Below the pieces are notes generated by a model. That model searched no databases. It was not told the DNA's origin and saw nothing but the letters and a program-made list of their open reading frames with translations. DNA of 7,944 bases, taken from NCBI GenBank assembly GCA_945875225.1, contig CAMCJY010000078.1, positions 1-7,944 of the forward strand, in the 5' to 3' direction. Origin of the DNA: Comamonas sp. lk. GTDB lineage: Bacteria; Pseudomonadota; Gammaproteobacteria; Burkholderiales; Burkholderiaceae_C. Within the stretch, counting starts at the first letter, position 1. Every line of letters begins with the position of its first letter. This document shows positions 1 to 7,102 of the stretch, piece by piece. The position numbers and the translations under genes were made by a program.

Positions 1-1138
1 CGTAGCTCATGGCAAAGTAGTTCATAGGGCGAACGACCACCTGGCCGTTTTCCACCACGGCACGGTCTTTGGTGGCATGCACGCCCAAAATCGCCGATTG
101 CGGCGGGTTGATGATGGGTGTGGACAGCATGGAGCCAAAAGTGCCGCCATTTGAGATAGAAAACGTGCCGCCGGTCATGTCGTCCATGCCAAGCTTGCCG
201 TCGCGCGCCTTAGTGCCGAACTCCGCTATTTTTTTCTCGATATCGGGAAAGCTCATTTGGTCGGCGTTGCGCAAAATCGGCACTACCAGGCCACGCGGCG
301 ATCCCACCGCAATGCCGATATCGAAGTAGCCGTGGTACACAATGTCATTGCCGTCCACCGATGCGTTGAGGACGGGGTATTTCTTTAAGGCGTGTACCGC
401 CGCTTTGACAAAAAAGCTCATGAAGCCGAGCTTGATGCCGTGCTCTTTTTCAAATCGTTCCTGGAACTTCTTGCGCATCTCCATGACCGGGGCCATGTTG
501 ATTTCATTGAAGGTGGTGAGAATCGCGTTGGTAGCTTGCGATTGCAAGAGACGCTCGGCGACGCGGGCGCGCAAACGGCTCATGGGAACACGCTGCTCGG
601 GGCGCTCGCCAAGACCCACGTTGGGCGGGGCCGACACTTGCGGCAAAGTGGTTTGTGGTACGCCCGTAGGGATGATCGCAGCGGGCGCAAAAGACGGCGT
701 TTGCAAGGCCTGCAACACGTCGCCTTTGGTGACGCGGCCATCTTTGCCAGTGCCTGCCACCGAGCCCGCAGCTAATTGATTGTCTGCCATGAGCTTGGCT
801 GCGGCAGGCATCAAGATATCGGCTTCGCTGGCCGCTAGTGCTGGGGTCGTAGCGGTGGGCACGGCTGCTACTGGCGCCGGCGCCGGCGCAACTTTGCCAT
901 CCGTGTCAATACGGGCGATCAGCTGTTCGGCCTTGACCATGCCGCCATCGACCACCAAGATTTCAGCTAGGACACCAGCCGAAGGTGCAGGAACTTCGAG
1001 CACGACTTTGTCGGTCTCGATGTCGATCAGGATTTCATCTACGGCGACACTGTCGCCTACTTTTTTCTTCCACTGCAACATAGTGGCTTCTGCCACAGAT
1101 TCAGACAGCTGAGGAACTTTTACTTCAACGATGGCCAT
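1..1138 (-). CDS. odhB: Dihydrolipoyllysine-residue succinyltransferase, E2 of 2-oxoglutarate dehydrogenase (3' end cut off)
   Basis: E2 core of the 2-oxoglutarate dehydrogenase complex. It moves the succinyl group from the E1 thiamine adduct, via lipoyl-lysine, to CoA. The visible 379 residues read without interruption from an ATG at 1138. Residues 1-77 are a lipoyl domain with the IETDKVVLEV motif, so K44 is the lipoylated lysine. Residues about 80-104 are an Ala/Pro/Thr-rich flexible linker. Residues about 107-146 are a peripheral subunit-binding domain (PAAAKLMADN, GTGKDGRVTKGDV). The catalytic acyltransferase domain starts near residue 183 (VPMSRLRARVAERL) and contains SFFVKAAVHALKKYP and GTFSISNGGTFGS. 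The window ends at PMNYFAMSY, just before the expected DHRxxDG active-site motif, so the catalytic His is not visible. The start has a weak purine-rich site (GAAAG, 6 nt upstream). It lies 37 nt downstream of the sucA stop on the same strand, so it is almost certainly cotranscribed. The choice of succinyl over acetyl transferase rests on the sucA neighbour and on overall sequence style. Confidence 0.96.
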   Translation of the reverse strand, partial: MAIVEVKVPQLSESVAEATMLQWKKKVGDSVAVDEILIDIETDKVVLEVPAPSAGVLAEILVVDGGMVKAEQLIARIDTDGKVAPAPAPVAAVPTATTPALAASEADILMPAAAKLMADNQLAAGSVAGTGKDGRVTKGDVLQALQTPSFAPAAIIPTGVPQTTLPQVSAPPNVGLGERPEQRVPMSRLRARVAERLLQSQATNAILTTFNEINMAPVMEMRKKFQERFEKEHGIKLGFMSFFVKAAVHALKKYPVLNASVDGNDIVYHGYFDIGIAVGSPRGLVVPILRNADQMSFPDIEKKIAEFGTKARDGKLGMDDMTGGTFSISNGGTFGSMLSTPIINPPQSAILGVHATKDRAVVENGQVVVRPMNYFAMSY

Positions 1139-1176
1139 ACGATTCTTTCAATGAGTTTGCATGTCGGGGTGTTGCA

Positions 1177-4044
1177 TTACTTGGACAACACCACGCCTTT
1201 GAGCTTGCCGAATGCGCCATCGACAAGGGCCTTTTGCTGCTCCTGGTGCAGGTGCGAGTAGCCCACCGCCGGGGAAGCCGAAGCGGCACGGCCGGAATAA
1301 CCAAGCTTTTGACCATCCAACATGTTTTCATGGATGTAATGCTGCACAAAAAACCACGCTCCCTGGTTCTGCGGTTCGTCCTGGGCCCAGACGATTTCTG
1401 TGGCGTTCGGGTACTTTTTGATCTCGTTAGCAAAAGCCTTGTGTGCAAACGGATAAAGCTGTTCGATGCGCACAATGGCAACGTCATCCGAAGCGCGTTC
1501 CTCGCGCTTTTTTACCAGGTCGTAATAAACTTTGCCCGAGCAGACCACCATACGCTTGACCTTTTCAGGCTTGATCTCTTTCAACTCACCGATCACGGTC
1601 TGGAAGCCGCCACGGGTGAAGTCGCTCAAGGCAGAGGTGGCATCTTTGTTGCGCAGCAGCGACTTGGGCGTCATGATGACCAAGGGCTTACGCACATTGC
1701 GCACCATTTGACGGCGCAATACATGGAATATTTGGCTGGCCGTGGTGGGCTGCACAATTTGCATATTGGTATCGGCGGCCAGTTGCATAAAGCGCTCTAA
1801 ACGAGCCGAGCTGTGCTCCGGGCCCTGGCCTTCATAGCCGTGCGGCAGCATCAAGGTCAAGCCATTAACGCGGCCCCACTTGACCTCACCCGAGGCGATG
1901 AACTGATCGATCACCACTTGCGCGCCATTGGCAAAGTCACCGAACTGCGCTTCCCAGATCACCATGGTGTTGGGATCGTTAGAGGCATAGCCGTACTCAA
2001 AGCCCAGCACGGCCTCTTCAGACAGGATCGAGTCGATCACCACAAACGGGGCTTGTCCATCGACGACGTTTTGCAAGGGCACATAGGTGCCTACGTCCCA
2101 TTTTTCGCGGTTCTGGTCATGGATAACGGCGTGGCGATGGGTAAAGGTGCCCCTTCCGCTGTCTTCGCCGGAAAGCCGCACCGGGTAGCCGCTGGCCACG
2201 AGCGACGCAAGCGCCATATGCTCGCCCATGCCCCAATCGACCGGAATATCGCCCCGACCCATGGCTGCGCGGTCGTCATAAACCTTGCGCACCAGCTGGT
2301 GCGGGGTCACGGTGGACGGAATCGTCGTCAGGCGCTCAGCCAAGCGCTTCCATTCGCCCAGCGGCAGCGCGGTATCGCCGACATCGGTCCACTTTTTACC
2401 CAAAAACGGGCCCCAGTCCACAGTGAACTTGGTCTTGAAATTGGTCAAGACAGGATCGGCCGCGTGGCGGCCTTCGTCTAATGCAGCGCGGTAGGCTTTG
2501 GCCATGTCGTCGCCCAAAGTCTCCCCCAGGCCTTGCGCGGTCAACTTGTCAGCAAAGAGCTTGCGGGTACCCGGATGCGCGCCAATTTTTTTATACATCA
2601 AGGGCTGCGTCAGGCTGGGCGTGTCCTGCTCGTTATGACCTAGCTTGCGAAAGCAAATAATGTCCACCACCACGTCCTTGCGGAACTTCATGCGGTATTC
2701 CAAGGCAAACTGTGTGGCCAGCACCACGGCTTCGGGGTCGTCGGCATTGACGTGCAGCACCGGCGCTTCCACCATCTTGACGATATCGGTGCAAAAGGCG
2801 CTTGAGCGCATATCGCGCGGGTCCGAGGTGGTAAAGCCGATCTGGTTGTTGATGATGATGTGTACCGTGCCGCCGGTGGTGTAGCCTCGGGTCTGGGCCA
2901 GCGCCAGGGTTTCCTGGTTGACGCCTTGGCCGCCAAAGGCGGCATCACCGTGCACCAGCACGGGCAGCACTTGCTTGCCCTGAGGGTCAGAGCGCCGGTC
3001 CATGCGCGCACGGACCGAGCCTTGCACCACGGGGTTGACGATCTCAAGATGCGAGGGGTTAAAGGCCAGCGACAAATGTACCGGCCCGCCCGGCGTGCTC
3101 ATGTCCGAACTAAAGCCCTGGTGGTATTTCACATCGCCCGCCGTCAGTTCTTCGGGGGCGGTGTGGTCAAACTCTGCAAACAAGTCTTTAGGCTGCTTGC
3201 CCATGGTATTGACCAGTACATTGAGACGCCCCCGGTGCGCCATGCCGATCACGATTTCCTGAACACCTTGGCTGCCTGCGGCCTGGATCAGTTCGTCCAT
3301 GGCGGCGATAAAGCTCTCGCCGCCTTCAAGAGAGAAGCGCTTCTGTCCCACATCTTGGGTATGCAAAAAACGCTCTAGACCTTCTGCGGCAGTCAAGCGG
3401 CCGAGGATGTGTTTTTTCTTTTCGGCATTGAAATTGGGTTTGCTGCGCACGCTTTCGAGCTTTTGCTGCCACCAGCGTTTTTCATCCTGGTCGGTGGCAT
3501 ACATGTATTCAACGCCCAAAGTGCCGCAATAGGTCTCGCGCAAGGCATTGAGCAATTCGCGCAGCGACATGCTGTTTTTGCCGAAAAACGTATTGCTGGT
3601 GTCAAACACGGTTTCCTGGTCGGCATCACCAAAACCGTAAAACGCGGGGTCCAGGTCGGGGATGTTCGGGCGCTCGGTACGCTTGAGCGGGTCCAGATCG
3701 GCCCAGCGCTGGCCGACGTTGCGGTAGGCGGCGATCAGTTGCTGCGCGGCGGTGCGCTTACGGCCCATTTCGGCATCGACGCTAGCCAGCACCACGCGGG
3801 TACCGCCGGACTTGGCGCGCTGGGCAAAGGCATTGACTACCGGTAGGTGCGCCACATCACGGGCGTTGCTGCCATCGGAGGCCGGTACGTGCTGTAAGGC
3901 GTCAAAGTAGTCGCGCCAGGTATCAGGCACGCTGCCAGGGTTGTCGAGGTAATTTTCATACAGCTCTTCGACATAGGGCGCATTGCCGCCAAAGAGAAAG
4001 GTGTTGCCCAGATAGGCTGAATAGACGGACGAACTCGTACTCAT
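1177..4044 (-). CDS. sucA: 2-oxoglutarate dehydrogenase E1 component (thiamine diphosphate-dependent)
   Basis: E1 of the 2-oxoglutarate dehydrogenase complex: it decarboxylates 2-oxoglutarate with thiamine diphosphate and succinylates the lipoyl arm of OdhB in the TCA cycle. It is 955 residues, close to the usual 930-960. Residues 7-50 form the conserved N-terminal segment (YLGNTFLFGGNAPYVEELY) thought to dock the complex. The E1 dehydrogenase domain carries KRFSLEGGES (235-244), IGMAHRGRLNVL (266-277), VKYHQG (306-311), FNPSHLE (328-334), GDAAFGGQG (366-374) and NNQIGFTT (399-406), the cofactor and metal region, then RKLGHNEQD (466-474). The pyrimidine-binding transketolase domain starts near 600 (VDWGMGEHMALASL) and includes EDSGRGTFTHRHA (627-639), SEEAVLGFEYGYA (675-687) and LPHGYEGQGPEHSSAR (733-748). 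The C-terminal domain has EQLYPF and AQDEPQNQGAWFF. The ATG at 4044 has a strong GGAGGT site 9 nt upstream. A perfect hairpin abuts that site. No frameshift or missing motif was seen. First gene of the sucA-odhB operon. Confidence 0.98.
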   Translation of the reverse strand: MSTSSSVYSAYLGNTFLFGGNAPYVEELYENYLDNPGSVPDTWRDYFDALQHVPASDGSNARDVAHLPVVNAFAQRAKSGGTRVVLASVDAEMGRKRTAAQQLIAAYRNVGQRWADLDPLKRTERPNIPDLDPAFYGFGDADQETVFDTSNTFFGKNSMSLRELLNALRETYCGTLGVEYMYATDQDEKRWWQQKLESVRSKPNFNAEKKKHILGRLTAAEGLERFLHTQDVGQKRFSLEGGESFIAAMDELIQAAGSQGVQEIVIGMAHRGRLNVLVNTMGKQPKDLFAEFDHTAPEELTAGDVKYHQGFSSDMSTPGGPVHLSLAFNPSHLEIVNPVVQGSVRARMDRRSDPQGKQVLPVLVHGDAAFGGQGVNQETLALAQTRGYTTGGTVHIIINNQIGFTTSDPRDMRSSAFCTDIVKMVEAPVLHVNADDPEAVVLATQFALEYRMKFRKDVVVDIICFRKLGHNEQDTPSLTQPLMYKKIGAHPGTRKLFADKLTAQGLGETLGDDMAKAYRAALDEGRHAADPVLTNFKTKFTVDWGPFLGKKWTDVGDTALPLGEWKRLAERLTTIPSTVTPHQLVRKVYDDRAAMGRGDIPVDWGMGEHMALASLVASGYPVRLSGEDSGRGTFTHRHAVIHDQNREKWDVGTYVPLQNVVDGQAPFVVIDSILSEEAVLGFEYGYASNDPNTMVIWEAQFGDFANGAQVVIDQFIASGEVKWGRVNGLTLMLPHGYEGQGPEHSSARLERFMQLAADTNMQIVQPTTASQIFHVLRRQMVRNVRKPLVIMTPKSLLRNKDATSALSDFTRGGFQTVIGELKEIKPEKVKRMVVCSGKVYYDLVKKREERASDDVAIVRIEQLYPFAHKAFANEIKKYPNATEIVWAQDEPQNQGAWFFVQHYIHENMLDGQKLGYSGRAASASPAVGYSHLHQEQQKALVDGAFGKLKGVVLSK

Positions 4045-4053
4045 TTTTCGCTG

Positions 4054-4059
4054 ACCTCC
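4054..4059 (-). promoter_or_regulatory. Ribosome binding site of sucA
   Basis: On the minus strand this reads GGAGGT, a near-perfect match to the 16S anti-Shine-Dalgarno sequence, 9 nt before the ATG at 4044. It fixes the sucA start and suggests high translation, as expected for a TCA-cycle enzyme. Confidence 0.85.
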
Positions 4060-4077
4060 GTTTCCCTCCGGGGAAAC
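4060..4077 (-). promoter_or_regulatory. Perfect 7-bp hairpin in the sucA leader, abutting the ribosome binding site
   Basis: On the minus strand the leader reads GTTTCCC, CGGA, GGGAAAC: a perfect 7-bp stem with a 4-nt loop. The stem ends on the base directly before the GGAGGT site. A second GGAGG lies inside the hairpin and would be hidden when it folds. The placement suits an mRNA-stabilising 5' hairpin or a translational control element, but function is inference. No T-run follows, so it is not a terminator. Confidence 0.55.
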
Positions 4078-4178
4078 ATAAGCTGGTTAAAAGACCTTCC
4101 GCTGTACGGCTTGACCGGATGGCGGATGCGACGTTGGCGGTGTGCGCCTTAGTAACGGGGCCTATTTTGCCATCGAAA

Positions 4179-4196
4179 CCGGGCTCGCTCGCCCGG
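4179..4196 (-). terminator. Possible weak intrinsic terminator after prpE
   Basis: On the minus strand, 37 nt after the prpE stop codon, CCGGGC, GAGCGA, GCCCGG forms a perfect 6-bp GC-only stem with a 6-nt loop, followed by TTTCG. Location and GC stem fit a terminator between prpE and sucA, but the T-run is only three bases, so strength is doubtful. The rest of the 189-bp gap between prpE and sucA (4045-4233) must hold the sucA promoter; I see no convincing -35/-10 pair there. Confidence 0.4.
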
Positions 4197-4233
4197 GCCC
4201 GCTAACAGAATTGGTATGGTGCCCCTTGCGGTA

Positions 4234-6122
4234 CTACATCAAATCCCGGATTTGTTGCAGCGCCGAGGGGTCTTCCATCGTGGTCAGGTCGCCGGGATCA
4301 CGACCTTCGCACACTGCCTGGATGGCGCGGCGCAGCAACTTGCCGCTGCGCGTTTTGGGCAGCACGGTCACAAACCGCACCCGCGCCGGACGGCCGATGG
4401 CACCAATGGACTGGTCCACCAGTTTCATGATTTCGCCTTCTAGCGCAAAGCGAGCCCTGTCATCGACCAGCGCGCTGGCGTCTTTGACCACTGCAAACGC
4501 CATGGCCACCTGGCCTTTGAGCGTATCGGCCACACCGACCACCGCCACTTCAGAAACGTTGGAATGGCCGGAAATGCATTCCTCGATCTCGCGCGTGCCC
4601 AGTCGGTGTCCGGCCACATTGATGACGTCGTCGGTGCGGCCCAGGATGAAGTAATAGCCGTCCTTATCGCGCGTCGCCCAGTCAAACGTGTTGTAAACCA
4701 AGCGCCCGGGCACGCTTTTCCAATAGGTGTTCACGAAGCGGTCATCGTCTTGCCAAACGGTTTGCATACAGCCGGGCGGCAAGGGGCCTTCGATCACGAG
4801 CACGCCTTTTTATCCGCACCCAGCAGCTCTGCACCGCTAGCTTCGTCCAGCAGCTTGACGTCGTAACCGTACATGGCAATACCGGGGCTGCCAAATTTGC
4901 TGAGGGCTTTTTCAACGCCGTTGGCAATGGTCAGAATCGGCCAACCGCTTTCGGTCTGCCAGTAGTTGTCAATAATGTCTTTACCTAAGCCATCGCTAAT
5001 CCACTGGGCGGTAGGTTCGTCCAAGGGCTCGCCGGCCAGAAAGAGGGTGCGCAAACTGCTCAGGTCGTAGCGCTTGAGCAAGGCCGGGTCATGTTTTTTC
5101 AACACGCGTATCGCCGTGGGCGCGCTGAACATCACGGTGACTTTGTACTTTTCGACCAGGCTCCACCAGATGCCACCGTCAGGGCGGATGGGCAGTCCTT
5201 CGTACATGATGGTGGCCATACCCGCAATCAAAGGGCCATAGACAATATAGCTATGGCCGACCACCCAGCCAATGTCGCTGGTGGAAAAATAGGTTTCACC
5301 GGCCTTGCCGCAAAAAATGGTTTCCATGCTAGCCGCCAGGGCCACGGCATAGCCCCCGGTGTCGCGCTGTACGCCTTTGGGTTTACCGGTGGTGCCGCTG
5401 GTGTACAGGGTGTAGCTAGGGTGCGTGGCATCGACCCATTCGCAGGGCACCACCGCATTGTGGTGCTTTGCTTGCAGGCTGGCCCAGCTATGGTCGCGTC
5501 CGGTGGTCATAGCCATGGGCGCCAATTGACGATCCACCAGCAACACCGCCTGCGGCTTGTGGCGGGACAGCGCCAGCGCTTCGTTCAGCAGCGGTTTGTA
5601 GGGCACAACCTTGCCGCCGCGCGAACCTGCATCCGCGCTTACCACCACGACGGGTGATGCATCTTCAATGCGCGAGGCCAGGGACACCGACGCAAAGCCG
5701 CCGAAAACCACCGAATGGATTGCGCCAATACGGGCACAAGCCAGCATGGCGAAAGCCGCTTCGGCCACCATCGGCATGTAGATCAGTACGCGGTCGCCCT
5801 TACGCACGCCCAGGTCCAGCAGTGCGGCGGCCATAGTTTGCACATGGGTATGGAGTTGGCGAAAGGTAAAGGTTTGCTCGGTATCGGTTTCGGTGGATAC
5901 GGCAATCAGGGCGATCTGGTCGGGCCTGTTTTTGAGGTGGCGATCCACCGCGTTGTGGCACAGATTGGTCGTCCCGCCTTCAAACCAGCGTGCAAAAGGC
6001 GGATTGCTGTAATCGCAAATCGTCTTGGGCGGGGTTTGCCACTCAATGCGCTGGGCCTGCTCGGCCCAGAAGGCGTCGCGGTCGTCTATAGAGCGGCGGT
6101 GAAAGGCTTTGTAGTCGGGCAT
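4234..6122 (-). pseudogene. prpE: Propionyl-CoA synthetase (propionate-CoA ligase), interrupted by a one-base frameshift
   Basis: AMP-forming acyl-CoA synthetase of the ANL family. PrpE activates propionate to propionyl-CoA through propionyl-AMP, feeding the 2-methylcitrate cycle. The ATG at 6122 has GGAGA 6 nt upstream. Frame one (6122 to 4794, 442 residues) has the N-terminal PDYKAFHRRSIDDRDAFWAE stretch, GDRVLIYMPM (109-118), the ATP-binding loop YTSGTTGKPKG (240-250) and NYWQTESGWP (387-396), then runs off into ACS and a TGA. The correct sequence continues in the -1 frame from about 4803 to a TAG at 4234: LVIEGPLPPGC, then DWATRDKDGYYFILGRTDDV (A7/A8 hinge) and PKTRSGKLLRR with the catalytic, acetylation-regulated lysine. 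Together the pieces give about 630 residues, the usual PrpE length, with every motif present. Only one base is out: one extra A or G near 4805-4811 restores DKKGVLVIEGP. So this is a sequencing or assembly error, a very recent mutation, or recoding. If the indel is false, the gene is intact and functional. PrpE is preferred over acetyl-CoA synthetase by length and by its start. Confidence 0.9.
4794..4811 (-). other. Frameshift junction in prpE: AAAAAGG run followed by a GTGA stop/start overlap
   Basis: On the minus strand the codons are GAT AAA AAG GCG TGC TCG TGA, ending frame one. Slipping back one base after AAG gives GGC GTG CTC GTG ATC, the conserved GVLVI. A six-A or three-G version of the run would also restore the frame. 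The frame-one TGA overlaps a GTG of the downstream frame as GTGA (4797-4794), and AAGG sits 7 nt before that GTG, a layout that could allow restart by translational coupling. Confidence 0.85.
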
Positions 6123-6128
6123 TTTTTG

Positions 6129-6133
6129 TCTCC
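6129..6133 (-). promoter_or_regulatory. Ribosome binding site of prpE
   Basis: On the minus strand GGAGA lies 6 nt before the ATG at 6122. It supports that start, which also begins with the N-terminal residues typical of PrpE. Confidence 0.75.
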
Positions 6134-6143
6134 ACGTATAGTT

Positions 6144-6162
6144 CTACGCCGGTACCGCGTAG
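6144..6162 (-). promoter_or_regulatory. 19-bp inverted repeat in the prpE leader (operator or 5' hairpin)
   Basis: CTACGC and GCGTAG form perfect 6-bp arms around a 7-bp centre that contains the palindrome GGTACC. It lies 10 nt upstream of the ribosome binding site and just downstream of a possible -10 element. It could be a repressor operator overlapping the transcript start, or an RNA hairpin in the leader. Which protein, if any, binds is unknown. Confidence 0.45.
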
Positions 6163-6170
6163 CTAGCCGG

Positions 6171-6176
6171 ATTATG
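6171..6176 (-). promoter_or_regulatory. Possible -10 element for prpE
   Basis: On the minus strand CATAAT matches the sigma-70 -10 consensus at five of six bases, 48 nt before the prpE ATG. No good -35 sits 16-18 nt upstream; that position overlaps a small inverted repeat (CTAGT, 5-nt gap, ACTAG, 6190-6204). The promoter may therefore be activator-dependent, or the match may be chance. Confidence 0.3.
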
Positions 6177-6232
6177 AACATGCAACTTGCTAGTGGCTGA
6201 CTAGGGGCCCCGACAAGACCCCGCCCCGGGCC

Positions 6233-6859
6233 TCACTTGATTAATGCCTGAACCGCGCGAAACTGGGGGTGGTCGGCATGGCGCAACCATTCAAAGGCCA
6301 CCATTTCGGTTGTCAGGAGTTCGGCGCCGGCGCCGGCCAGGCGGTCAAATGCCGCATCGCGGTTGCGCTCGGTGCGCGCGCTACAAGCGTCGGTCACCAC
6401 CCAGACCTCAAACTCGTCCTCTAGCAATGCCAGCGCGGTTTGCATGAGGCAGACATGGGCCTCGCAACCCGCCAGCACGATGGACGGGCGAGCGTTTTGC
6501 TCCTGCGCTGGCTTTTGCAAATGCTTGGGTAGGCTGCGCGCATTGCCGCCCGCAGCTTTGGCCGGCGGGCGCAATAGTTCGGACAAGCCGTCCTCCACCC
6601 CGCTGAAATGCGTTTTTTGCAGGCTGCGCAGCAGGCCCAAGGCCGCCAGCGCCTTAGTCGACTGCAGCAAGGGCTCGGCCGTCGCTCCCAGGCGATCTGG
6701 GCTTTGCTCCATCAACACCGTCGGCACTTGCATTAGCGCTGCCAGGCTGGCCAAACGCACGGCGTTGGCCATGACTTGTGGCGCATCGAACAAAGCAGGC
6801 ATTAAAAGCGCCTGGTAGTCCACCAGCACTAACTGGCTTTCTTCAACATCGAGCAACAT
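6233..6859 (-). CDS. Isochorismatase-family cysteine hydrolase
   Basis: A cytoplasmic cysteine hydrolase of the isochorismatase/nicotinamidase superfamily; the true substrate cannot be told from sequence. With the ATG at 6859 the protein has 208 residues. LVLVDYQALLMPAL carries the first catalytic residue (D14), QKTHFSGV the lysine (K82), and AGCEAHVCLMQTALALL the nucleophile, most likely C137. C-terminal VVTDACSARTERNRDAAFDRL and GAELLTTEMVAFEWL are standard for the family. I chose 6859 because GGAAAG lies 7 nt upstream and the family fold begins directly there. A GTG at 6952 would add 31 residues with no family resemblance and has no ribosome binding site. Residues about 98-126 form an Ala/Lys/Pro/Gln-rich insert between the lysine and the cysteine. 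It lies 110 bp upstream of prpE on the same strand; cotranscription is possible, but prpE may have its own promoter. No clear terminator follows. Confidence 0.9.
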   Translation of the reverse strand: MLLDVEESQLVLVDYQALLMPALFDAPQVMANAVRLASLAALMQVPTVLMEQSPDRLGATAEPLLQSTKALAALGLLRSLQKTHFSGVEDGLSELLRPPAKAAGGNARSLPKHLQKPAQEQNARPSIVLAGCEAHVCLMQTALALLEDEFEVWVVTDACSARTERNRDAAFDRLAGAGAELLTTEMVAFEWLRHADHPQFRAVQALIK

Positions 6860-7020
6860 GGGCAAGCTTTCCGGTGGCTTAAAGCGCAGAGCATAACCAG
6901 TCGCCAGACCGCGGCCAGGGACACGCCGGATCCAAAATGGAGATGCCAGCACAGGTAGCCGGCAAAAGCCATGACGCCTTGCGGATGAGAAAAATCACAC
7001 TCAGAAATGAAAAATAGAAA

Positions 7021-7026
7021 ATTATA
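7021..7026 (-). promoter_or_regulatory. Possible -10 element for the hydrolase gene
   Basis: On the minus strand this is TATAAT, a perfect sigma-70 -10 hexamer, directly next to the FNR-type box. The -35 position (7044-7049, TATAAG) is poor. In an AT-rich stretch a chance match is quite possible. If real, transcription of the hydrolase gene would start near 7014, and a protein on the adjacent box would block polymerase. Confidence 0.3.
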
Positions 7027-7040
7027 TTGATATAAATCAA
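7027..7040. promoter_or_regulatory. Perfect FNR/Anr-type binding site
   Basis: TTGAT, ATAA, ATCAA matches the FNR consensus (TTGAT, 4 nt, ATCAA) at all ten conserved positions, and the symmetry extends one base further (ATTGAT/ATCAAT). FNR/Anr-family regulators respond to oxygen loss. The centre is at 7033.5. For the plus-strand gene it is about -75.5 from the start predicted by the strong promoter, or about -42 from a start near 7076 using the -10-like TAAATT at 7064-7069, which would be the classical activating position. It also abuts the minus-strand TATAAT, where it would repress. Confidence 0.6.
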
Positions 7041-7073
7041 TGTCTTATATTGTATTTTTAAAGTAAATTTGAT

Positions 7074-7102
7074 TTGACTTCAGGCGCTGACTAGACTATA
7101 GT
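7074..7102 (+). promoter_or_regulatory. Sigma-70 promoter of the NlpC/P60 gene, predicted leaderless
   Basis: TTGACT (7074-7079), a 17-nt spacer, then TATAGT (7097-7102). Each hexamer matches consensus at five of six positions, with ideal spacing. The -10 ends 6 nt before the ATG at 7109, so the expected start of transcription is on or within a base or two of the start codon. Confidence 0.65.

Noticed and set aside
869..890. GGCGCC-rich repeat in odhB
   Set aside because: It simply encodes the Ala-Pro linker after the lipoyl domain, which is normal for E2 proteins.
69..1112. Plus-strand open frames opposite odhB
   Set aside because: Shadow frames of a clear OdhB reading frame, with low-complexity Ala/Ser/Thr content.
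1234..3846. Long plus-strand open frames opposite sucA (for example 1813-2481, 222 codons)
   Set aside because: They are antisense to a complete, motif-rich sucA, resemble no known family and have no ribosome sites. High GC and codon bias on the other strand explain them.
5091..6200. Plus-strand open frames of 160-190 codons opposite prpE
   Set aside because: Antisense to conserved PrpE sequence, with no recognisable domain.
6201..6232. GC-rich stretch after the hydrolase gene as an intrinsic terminator
   Set aside because: Only 5-bp stems with long loops can be drawn and there is no T-run on the minus strand.
6860..6952. N-terminal extension of the hydrolase from a GTG at 6952
   Set aside because: No ribosome site before the GTG, no family similarity in the extra 31 residues, and a better-supported ATG at 6859.
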